Program-made: the position numbers and the translations under genes | Part shown: piece by piece, positions 1 to 4,547 of the stretch | Layout of the letters: each line of letters starts with the position of its first letter | How positions within the stretch are numbered: position 1 is the first letter of the stretch | Notes under the pieces: model-generated | The model's input: the letters and a program-made list of their open reading frames with translations, nothing else | The model's database searches: none | Told to the model about the DNA's origin: nothing | Assembly (NCBI GenBank): GCA_030152675.1 | Contig: JASLIY010000149.1 | Span: forward strand, 1 to 6,014 | Length of the DNA: 6,014 nucleotides | DNA from: Acinetobacter sp. | GTDB lineage: Bacteria > Pseudomonadota > Gammaproteobacteria > Pseudomonadales > Moraxellaceae | Direction of reading: 5' to 3'

Positions 1-2
1 AA

Positions 3-68
3 GACACAATAAGATCAGTCGCGATGGCCAACCACATCCTCACAATACGGCAACAACTCAAACAATAA
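3..68 (+). CDS. Possible C-terminal end of an upstream gene (partial)
   Basis: An open frame enters from the left edge of the window and stops at TAA 66-68, giving 21 residues that end in ILTIRQQLKQ. The tail is amphipathic and looks protein-like. Its stop lies 11 nt before the next ATG and overlaps the Shine-Dalgarno of the following gene, as is common inside operons. A second frame is also open from position 2 to TAA 71-73, but its product (rich in His, Thr and Asn) is less convincing. The piece is too short to identify. If it is real, the endonuclease-family gene at 80 is probably the second or later gene of a transcription unit. Confidence 0.35.
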   Translation, partial: DTIRSVAMANHILTIRQQLKQ

Positions 69-79
69 GGTAAGCGAAT

Positions 80-1210
80 ATGTCCATTATCTATTTATTC
101 GCCATCATGGTGATATTTTCAACGTTTTGGTCGCTGATTCCACGTGATGAGTGGTGGATTCGAGGCACGGATTTTCCACGTTTACAGATTTTAATGGTCG
201 GTATCGTGGTCTTGCTGCTAATGCTGTGTTGGCCCGGCGAATGGAATCTATGGCGCAGTGGGATATTACTGGGCTTGATTGCGGCCTTGGCCTATCAGTT
301 GAAAATGGTCTTACCCTATACGTTTATTTGGAAAAAACAAGTCGCCCAAGTCCGGCCAGAGCAACTCAATCCCGATCAGCAACTGTCGATTTTGGTGTCG
401 AATGTCTTGACCCCGAATGTGCAATATCACAAGTTGATCGCCTTGATTGAACAGTATCAACCGGATCTGGTGCTGACGTTGGAAACAGACCGCACTTGGC
501 AACAGCAGTTGGCCGTGATTGAAAAAGACTATCCATTTCGCGTGCCTGTGCCACTAGATAACCTATATGGCATGCACCTTTATAGTCGTTTACCACTCAA
601 AGAGAGCCAAGTGAAGTTTATCCTCAGTGATGAAATTCCCTCAATTCACAGCACCGTGACCTTGGCTTCAGGACAAGACGTCAAACTGTTTTGTCTGCAT
701 CCCAAACCACCGAGTCCAACCGAAGCCAAGGATTCGAGCTTGAGGGATGCTGAGTTGTTGATCGTGGGTGAGCAGATCAAGGATCTGGATCAAAGTTGCA
801 TTGTGATGGGGGATCTCAATGACGTGGCGTGGTCACGGACCACACGATTGTTCCAACGGGTCAGCGGTTTGCTTGATCCGCGAGTAGGACGCAAATACGT
901 CAATACTTTTCATGCCGACTATCCGATCCTACGCTGGTCATTGGATCATATCTTTCACAGTACGGATTTTGCATTGGTTGAAATGCAGCGGCTACCACAT
1001 ATTGGTTCAGACCATTTTCCTGTTTTTGTGGTACTACAGACCGGCAAGGTATTTGATCAGATTCAGGACGAGCTTGAGCAAAGTGCCGAGGATGAACAGC
1101 AGGCGCAACAAGCCATTGCCGATGGGATCGAAAAAGCCGAGATGGAAGAAAAACCAGTGAGCGATGAAATCGTAAAAGCGCATCAACGTCGTCCAGCAAC
1201 CCGCTCATGA
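80..1210 (+). CDS. Membrane-anchored endonuclease/exonuclease/phosphatase family protein
   Basis: 376 aa. Three hydrophobic segments (about residues 2-21, 36-52 and 60-80) anchor the N-terminus. From about residue 100 there is a complete metal-dependent EEP (DNase I / exonuclease III-like) fold. The family motifs appear in order: SN with N108, TLETD with E135, YSR 168-170, the His of LHP (H207), GDLND with D245 and N247, LDHIF with D289 and H290, and SDHFP with D311 and H312. The metal-binding and catalytic residues therefore look intact. Family members cleave phosphodiester bonds in nucleic acids, phosphoinositides or other phosphoesters, and the substrate here cannot be read from sequence. 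With three membrane segments, which side of the membrane the domain faces is a prediction only. A charged Glu/Gln-rich tail (about 325-376), likely helical, lies outside the fold. The start is supported by TAAGG at 66-70, 9 nt upstream. The stop overlaps an ATG (ATGA at 1207-1210). The family assignment is solid and the physiological role is unknown. Confidence 0.9.
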   Translation: MSIIYLFAIMVIFSTFWSLIPRDEWWIRGTDFPRLQILMVGIVVLLLMLCWPGEWNLWRSGILLGLIAALAYQLKMVLPYTFIWKKQVAQVRPEQLNPDQQLSILVSNVLTPNVQYHKLIALIEQYQPDLVLTLETDRTWQQQLAVIEKDYPFRVPVPLDNLYGMHLYSRLPLKESQVKFILSDEIPSIHSTVTLASGQDVKLFCLHPKPPSPTEAKDSSLRDAELLIVGEQIKDLDQSCIVMGDLNDVAWSRTTRLFQRVSGLLDPRVGRKYVNTFHADYPILRWSLDHIFHSTDFALVEMQRLPHIGSDHFPVFVVLQTGKVFDQIQDELEQSAEDEQQAQQAIADGIEKAEMEEKPVSDEIVKAHQRRPATRS

Positions 1211-1332
1211 GTGATCTAGATAGAGCACTCGACGCGTCCGCAGGTCATATCGCCGTGCATGAGTTGAGGAAAAAAGGATGTAAATCTGACGCTTTGTTAC
1301 TTTTTTGTAGGCAAATGCTTACATGGTTTTAG
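1207..1332 (+). CDS. Possible 41-aa small protein overlapping the EEP gene stop
   Basis: An ATG at 1207 shares the ATGA overlap with the stop of the preceding gene and opens a 41-codon frame ending at TAG 1330-1332. The product begins MSDLDRALDASAGHIAVHEL and continues with a Lys/Cys-containing segment and a hydrophobic end (LLLFC...MLTWF). The ATGA arrangement would allow translational coupling. I see no good separate Shine-Dalgarno, I do not recognise the product, and its codon use is not clearly coding-like. It could be a small coupled gene, the remnant of a longer gene, or chance. It overlaps the next small frame (1323-1475) by 10 nt in another phase, so a frameshift splitting one older gene is also possible. 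Confidence 0.27.
   Translation: MSDLDRALDASAGHIAVHELRKKGCKSDALLLFCRQMLTWF
1294..1324 (+). promoter_or_regulatory. Weak candidate promoter inside the convergent spacer
   Basis: TTGTTA (1294-1299) and TTACAT (1319-1324) are 19 nt apart. The second box is preceded by TGC, an extended -10 arrangement. Transcription would begin near 1331 and read through the hairpin series to the T7 run at 1557-1563, giving an RNA of about 230 nt. The spacing is longer than ideal and the boxes are imperfect, so this is suggestive only. If this is the promoter, the ATG at 1323 lies inside the -10 box and could not be the start used on that transcript. Confidence 0.2.
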
Positions 1333-1475
1333 GTGCAAAGAGCCTAGTCTGTGATGGCGATCCGGCTTATTCTAGCTCTATCAGCACATGGAACGGGAAC
1401 GGAACTTTCCCAACTAAGGAAGACAACGCTGACGGAGTGATCATCAAGGATTTGATGAGTGAAACGGAAGTCTAA
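1323..1475 (+). CDS. Possible 50-aa small protein (unrecognised)
   Basis: A 50-codon frame from ATG 1323 to TAA 1473-1475 gives MVLGAKSLVCDGDPAYSSSI followed by a Thr/Trp/Asn/Gly-rich middle and an acidic end (DLMSETEV). The amino-acid mix reads like a real soluble protein and the frame has few rare codons. Against this, the only upstream Shine-Dalgarno-like element is AGG at 1309-1311, 11 nt away. A stop (TAG 1308-1310) lies just before in the same frame, and the stretch contains several hairpins that favour a non-coding RNA. I know of no family it matches. It may be a small gene, a fragment of a decayed one, or a chance frame across an RNA gene. Confidence 0.3.
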   Translation: MVLGAKSLVCDGDPAYSSSISTWNGNGTFPTKEDNADGVIIKDLMSETEV

Positions 1476-1509
1476 AAATAAAAAAAGTAGAAAACACAAC
1501 CTCATCAGT

Positions 1510-1536
1510 CCGAGTTTTGCAGGAAGCAGAACTCGG
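1510..1536 (+). terminator. Strong 11-bp stem-loop, candidate terminator
   Basis: CCGAGTTTTGC (1510-1520) pairs with GCAGAACTCGG (1526-1536) across a 5-nt loop, with one G:U wobble. The sequence after it on the plus strand is ATTATACTTTT, with a T7 run only at 1557-1563. It is therefore not a textbook intrinsic terminator, though it may stop transcripts from the left or protect a 3' end. On the minus strand the nearest T-rich run starts about 20 nt past the hairpin. It could serve either convergent unit. Confidence 0.4.
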
Positions 1537-1563
1537 ATTATACTTTTGGGGCCTTATTTTTTT

Positions 1564-1599
1564 AAAACTAAAACTAAAACTCAAACTAAAACGCAACTC
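1564..1599. repeat. Degenerate AAAACT hexamer tandem repeat
   Basis: Three perfect AAAACT units (1564-1581) are followed by CAAACT, AAAACG and CAACTC, giving six hexamer units. The array lies 20 bp past the stop of the minus-strand glycosyltransferase gene. Read on that strand it is a T-rich AGTTTT ladder, which may help end the glycosyltransferase transcript. A 6-bp array of this kind can change length by slippage, although the decay at one end suggests it is old. Confidence 0.6.
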
Positions 1600-1619
1600 A
1601 AAATGAGCTGTGCTCTTGA

Positions 1620-2765
1620 TCAATGGCCTTCGGCAAGAACTTGCTGGTACAGCGCCAAGGTCTGATCACACATGTGTTTTAAGCTAAACTCATTGACGGG
1701 TGCTACGCTTTGCGGATGATCAATCTGCTGCTGTAAGGTACGCAACAAGGTCTCTTGATCATCCACCTCAATGAGACCTTGCGGATACAGGCGAGAAAGT
1801 ATTTCTGCAACCCCACCACGATTCCAACCCACCACCGGTGTTCCCAAAGACAGTGCTTCTAAAGCAGTACGCCCAAAGGTTTCGGCTTGTTTTGACAATG
1901 ACAACACCACATCACTAAAGGCCAGCCATTCGCGGATATCCGCACGATGCCCAACGAAGGTGATCTGATCGGTGAGGCCTTGGGTTTTGATGCTATTTTC
2001 CAACTCGTCTAAGTAGGCTGCTTTTTTCTCATCCGCACCGCCCACCACCACCGCATGTACATGTGGGGCATGTTGCTGTAAGTGTTGCATCAGTTCGATC
2101 AGGGTTTCATGGCCTTTGAGGCGGGTAATCCGTCCCGGCAAACACAGGATAAATTTGTTTTCCAGTTGCGGAAAATCAATAAAGGTCTGATGGAACCACT
2201 GCGGTGCAGGTTGGTAGGCATGAGGAAAGGCGTGTGGATCAATCCCACGATAAATCCGTACGATATCTTCAGGCGGGCAGTGCGGATAATGCGTGGTGAT
2301 ATAGTCGACCACACTGTCCGAAACGGCGATGACTTTTTCTGCACGGGTCATGATCGCACTATAGCGATTGATCGAATAGAAGCCATGCACGGTGCTGATC
2401 AGATGTGGACGTTGCTGGGCTGGAATGCCGCGTAAGGCAAAGTGAGTCAGCCATGCAGGCACACGCGAACGAACATGCACAATATCCGGGCGATGCTGCT
2501 GGATCAGTCGACGTAGGGGGCGGATCTGCCATAAGCTCGAGAGCGATTTTTTATGGATCGCCAATGTCAGATGCTGACTGCCTTCGGCTTCTAAGGCACC
2601 GACCAAGCGACCACCGTTGGAAACTACAAGTGATTCATGTCCTTGGCTGACCAAAGCTCTGGCGATTTCCAATGTGCCACGTTCCACCCCACCACTGTTT
2701 AACTCAGGTAATAACTGCATCACTTTCATGGTTTTGGAGGTCTTCTGTGGCATGGTTTGCGGCAT
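1620..2765 (-). CDS. GT4-family glycosyltransferase, probably lipooligosaccharide core
   Basis: 381 aa, a GT-B fold retaining glycosyltransferase. The acceptor domain begins with LLPELNSGGVERGTLEIARA (about residues 18-37, GGVERG at 25-30), with VHG near 126-128. The donor-binding domain has GRITRLKG (211-218, candidate phosphate-binding R215 and K217). It also has the EX7E signature E295-x7-E303, followed by GTPVVGWNRGGVAEIL. No signal peptide is present, so the enzyme should work on the cytoplasmic face of the inner membrane with a nucleotide-sugar donor. It lies 11 nt downstream of lpxL and is almost certainly cotranscribed with it. This supports a role in lipid A-core or lipooligosaccharide sugar addition, but donor and acceptor are not readable. 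Start choice is open. The ATG at 2765 has AAGG directly against it, which is too close. Later in-frame ATGs at 2753 and 2729 (MKVMQLLPEL) are credible, and the last fits the usual family N-terminus. Confidence 0.88.
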   Translation of the reverse strand: MPQTMPQKTSKTMKVMQLLPELNSGGVERGTLEIARALVSQGHESLVVSNGGRLVGALEAEGSQHLTLAIHKKSLSSLWQIRPLRRLIQQHRPDIVHVRSRVPAWLTHFALRGIPAQQRPHLISTVHGFYSINRYSAIMTRAEKVIAVSDSVVDYITTHYPHCPPEDIVRIYRGIDPHAFPHAYQPAPQWFHQTFIDFPQLENKFILCLPGRITRLKGHETLIELMQHLQQHAPHVHAVVVGGADEKKAAYLDELENSIKTQGLTDQITFVGHRADIREWLAFSDVVLSLSKQAETFGRTALEALSLGTPVVGWNRGGVAEILSRLYPQGLIEVDDQETLLRTLQQQIDHPQSVAPVNEFSLKHMCDQTLALYQQVLAEGH

Positions 2766-2776
2766 CCTTAATATGT

Positions 2777-3712
2777 TTAGTAAATTGGCGGGTAGCCTTC
2801 GGGGCGTGTTTTAAAGCGGCGATGAAACCACATATATTGGGTCGGGGCAATGCGCAATTGCTGTTCAATAATTTCATTGACGCGGGTCGCATCAGCCAAT
2901 TCATCTGTGCTCGGCATATCTTCGAGCACGGGTTCGATTAGGATCTGATAGCGTGGGTCTTTGATATCGCCTGTGCGATAGAAATACAGTGGAATCGCCA
3001 CGGCTTTGGAAATCTTGAGTAAACGTCGATGCGCTGTAACCGTTGCTGCAGGCACCCCAAAAAATGGCGCCATGATGCCTTGCTTGAGTCCAAAGTCCTG
3101 ATCGGGGCTATACCAAATCGCATGACCTTTTTGCAGTTGGCGGATCAGACCACGCATGTCATCGTGATCGATTTGATGGCCATAAATGGTGGCACGGCAG
3201 CGATAAATCAGCATGTCAAAGAGCGGATTGTTTTGCGGACGATAGACCACATCTGGGTCAAAGTACTGTGAGCAAATATAGCCGCCAGCATCTAAGAGGG
3301 TGCTGTGTGTCCCCAATAGCAGCACGCCTTTGCCAGCCGCTTGTGCCTCGGTGATATGTTCTAGACCTTGAATGCTGACTCGACCTTGGAACCAGCGGGG
3401 GCAATACCAGGCGTTGAGGGTTTCAAACACGCCCAACATCATATCGACAAAGACTTGTCGTGCTTGATGTTGCCGTTGTTCTTCTGACCATTCTGGAAAG
3501 CACACTTCGAGATTACGTTGTGTGGTTTTACGACGTGATTTTAAGTATTTGAATGCAAGATTGCCCAATTGTGTCGCGATGCGATGTTGCACAGCCCAAG
3601 GCAGAATCGCCAATAGCATCAAAAATACGATCGCAATCCAGATTCCCCAGTATTGCGGCAGTAAAAATGACCATCGAAATTGACCAGGTGCAGTATGCGC
3701 TTTTTCACTCAT
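2777..3712 (-). CDS. lpxL: LpxL/HtrB-type lipid A acyltransferase (late acylation)
   Basis: 311 aa from the chosen start, close to the roughly 306 aa of E. coli LpxL. Family members move an acyl chain from acyl-ACP onto a Kdo-lipid A precursor at the inner membrane. One N-terminal membrane segment (about 21-40) follows the family-typical LLPQYW. Then come RNLEVCFPEWSEEQ (66-79), the HX4D catalytic motif in GTHSTLLDAGG (H136, D141), YRPQNNP (157-163) and WYSPDQDFG (200-208). The C-terminus QYMWFHRRFKTRPEG (292-306) is nearly diagnostic for LpxL/LpxM/LpxP enzymes. The frame stays open upstream to ATG 3853, adding 47 residues. I prefer 3712 because E. coli LpxL also begins about a dozen residues before the equivalent of LLPQYW. 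No strong Shine-Dalgarno is seen before any candidate start. LpxM is the main alternative. The gene heads an operon with the GT4 gene. Confidence 0.85.
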   Translation of the reverse strand: MSEKAHTAPGQFRWSFLLPQYWGIWIAIVFLMLLAILPWAVQHRIATQLGNLAFKYLKSRRKTTQRNLEVCFPEWSEEQRQHQARQVFVDMMLGVFETLNAWYCPRWFQGRVSIQGLEHITEAQAAGKGVLLLGTHSTLLDAGGYICSQYFDPDVVYRPQNNPLFDMLIYRCRATIYGHQIDHDDMRGLIRQLQKGHAIWYSPDQDFGLKQGIMAPFFGVPAATVTAHRRLLKISKAVAIPLYFYRTGDIKDPRYQILIEPVLEDMPSTDELADATRVNEIIEQQLRIAPTQYMWFHRRFKTRPEGYPPIY

Positions 3713-3729
3713 AGGCTGAACAAAATGAA

Positions 3730-3757
3730 ATGCTAAAAATTGCGGCAAGTTTAGCAT
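3730..3757. promoter_or_regulatory. Perfect 8-bp inverted repeat in the lpxL leader
   Basis: ATGCTAAA (3730-3737) and TTTAGCAT (3750-3757) are exact inverted repeats around a 12-nt centre. That centre contains a further short palindrome (TTG CGG CAA). The element ends 17 nt before the preferred lpxL ATG (3712). It could be an operator for a dimeric regulator, or a leader hairpin that affects lpxL translation. Its presence here also argues that this stretch is untranslated and that lpxL starts at 3712. Confidence 0.5.
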
Positions 3758-3770
3758 GAAGGATAAATAA

Positions 3771-3799
3771 ATAAAAAAAACTGACCCTGCAGTAAACAA
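3771..3799 (-). promoter_or_regulatory. Candidate lpxL operon promoter
   Basis: On the minus strand TTGTTT (3799-3794) and TTTTAT (3776-3771) are 17 nt apart, followed by a T/A-rich stretch. This would place the start site near 3764 and give a leader of about 50 nt containing the inverted repeat at 3730-3757. Matches to the sigma-70 consensus are modest, and other AT-rich positions nearby could serve. Confidence 0.3.
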
Positions 3800-3902
3800 C
3801 AAGGCCGCATAAGCAGGATGGAGATCGAGGCAGTGTGTCGGCGGGCAGGGCATTGCACATTCAGGTCGAAGTCAAACAACAGCCGAACTGTCACGATGTT
3901 GC

Positions 3903-3931
3903 TTGAAAAGTATCTCAACATATTTTACAAC
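3903..3931 (+). promoter_or_regulatory. Candidate sigma-70 promoter for the GNAT gene
   Basis: TTGAAA (3903-3908, five of six consensus bases) and TACAAC (3926-3931, four of six) are separated by exactly 17 nt. The predicted start near 3938 gives a leader of about 140 nt that includes the whole 9-bp tandem array. An overlapping alternative is TTGCTT (3899-3904) with TATTTT (3921-3926) and a 16-nt spacer. Confidence 0.45.
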
Positions 3932-3954
3932 GAATATGGGCTATTGATGAGACT

Positions 3955-4053
3955 GACGACAGGGACGACAGGGACGACAGGGACGACAGGGACGACAGGG
4001 ACGACAGGGACGACAGGGAGTACAGGGAATACAGGGAATACAGGGACGACAGG
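3955..4053 (+). repeat. Eleven-unit 9-bp tandem repeat with regular GGG tracts
   Basis: Seven perfect GACGACAGG units (3955-4017) are followed by GAGTACAGG, two GAATACAGG and one more GACGACAGG, which makes 99 bp. Each junction forms GGG, so G-tracts recur every 9 nt with 6-nt loops (first at 3962-3964), and one extra GGG lies at 4057-4059. This satisfies the usual G-quadruplex pattern on the coding strand and in RNA. The array ends 24 nt before the GNAT start. In the frame beginning at ATG 3947 it would encode Thr-Thr-Gly triplets. The variant units sit at the GNAT-proximal end while the perfect units sit distally, which is consistent with recent expansion of the distal block. Confidence 0.95.
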
Positions 4054-4063
4054 GAAGGGACTA

Positions 4064-4068
4064 AAGGA
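4064..4068 (+). promoter_or_regulatory. Ribosome binding site of the GNAT gene
   Basis: AAGGA at 4064-4068 stands 9 nt before ATG 4078, which is good spacing and fixes the start. It lies only 10 nt after the last repeat unit, so any stable structure in the G-rich array could hinder ribosome access. Confidence 0.7.
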
Positions 4069-4077
4069 AGTACGGCC

Positions 4078-4521
4078 ATGCAGAAAAATGCCAAAATTCG
4101 ATCCGCGTGCCCCGCCGATGCCGCGGTGATTTATCAATTGATACAACCTTATATGGATGACTTTGCGATCAATCAACAGGGGCGTGAAAAGTTCCGGCCA
4201 GAGCGAATTGTGCAGCTGCTACACAAACAGGATGTCGTATATTGGCTGTATGAGGATCAGCAGGTCTTGGGCGTGATTGGCTATCAATGTTCGGGGCATT
4301 TGATTCATTTCTTTGTTGCCCCAGATCATCTGGGACAGGGCATTGGCCGGCAACTGTGGGCGGTATTTCAAGACTGGGTCTCGCAGCAGAAGCTGTCGAT
4401 CATCACGGTCAATTCCAGTTGCTATGCCAAAGCCATGTATGAACATTTGGGTTTTGTCGCCCAAGAACCGGTCACGGAAATGGGCGGGATACGTTCGGTC
4501 TTCATGCAAAAAAATCTTTAA
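4078..4521 (+). CDS. GNAT-family N-acetyltransferase
   Basis: 147 aa, a single compact GNAT domain of normal length. Motif A, the acetyl-CoA pyrophosphate-binding segment, is FFVAPDHLGQGIGRQLW (78-94, with G88-x-G90). The first position of the usual Q/R-x-x-G-x-G/A pattern is Leu rather than Gln/Arg. The C-terminal half has NSSCYAKAMYEHLGF (112-126), which carries the conserved Tyr (Y121) and the LGF turn found in many family members. The enzyme should be cytoplasmic and transfer an acetyl group from acetyl-CoA to an amine. The acceptor (protein N-terminus, lysine, polyamine, antibiotic or other) cannot be inferred. It is transcribed divergently from lpxL and converges on the permease gene with a 26-bp gap, so it is probably monocistronic. 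Its leader with the repeat array is the unusual part. Confidence 0.88.
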   Translation: MQKNAKIRSACPADAAVIYQLIQPYMDDFAINQQGREKFRPERIVQLLHKQDVVYWLYEDQQVLGVIGYQCSGHLIHFFVAPDHLGQGIGRQLWAVFQDWVSQQKLSIITVNSSCYAKAMYEHLGFVAQEPVTEMGGIRSVFMQKNL

Positions 4522-4547
4522 ACTTTCAGGCGCACTCATCCAAAGGC

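Larger units (their letters stand above)
1211..1619. other. Convergent spacer rich in hairpins and small open frames
   Basis: This 409-bp stretch lies between the stops of the EEP gene (+) and the glycosyltransferase gene (-). It has no long gene. Working left to right it holds a 41-codon frame, a weak promoter-like pair, a 50-codon frame, and four hairpin-capable segments. These are 1340-1347/1372-1378, 1395-1399/1407-1411, 1441-1447/1452-1458 and 1510-1520/1526-1536. After them come a T7 run at 1557-1563 and a degenerate AAAACT hexamer repeat. It may serve only as a shared 3' region, or hold a small RNA or small-protein gene. No named RNA family was recognised. Confidence 0.5.

Noticed and set aside
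1452..1508. Hammerhead-ribozyme-like core words (TGATGAGTGAAAC on plus, CTGATGAG on minus)
   Set aside because: Stem II is absent on the plus strand and no GAAA partner with the right stems is found on the minus strand. The words arise from the TTGATGAG hairpin pairing.
1606..1616. GAGC-TGT-GCTC hairpin just past the glycosyltransferase stop
   Set aside because: The stem is only 4 bp and has no adjoining T-run, so it is too weak to call a terminator.
1459..1665. 68-codon Lys/Thr-rich plus-strand frame
   Set aside because: It reads through the hairpin, the T7 run and the hexamer repeat into the antisense of the glycosyltransferase gene. Its Lys/Thr content is a product of the A-rich repeat.
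2082..2435. 117-codon plus-strand frame inside the glycosyltransferase gene
   Set aside because: It is antisense to a well-supported GT4 gene and its product has no recognisable motifs.
3955..4053. CRISPR array
   Set aside because: The units are 9 bp, contiguous and without spacers, so this is a simple tandem repeat.
3925..4176. Minus-strand frame with Pro-Val-Val repeats
   Set aside because: It is the antisense reading of the 9-bp array and overlaps the GNAT start. It has no ribosome binding site or family support.
4522..4547. Terminator between the convergent GNAT and permease genes
   Set aside because: The 26-bp gap shows no convincing stem or T-run.
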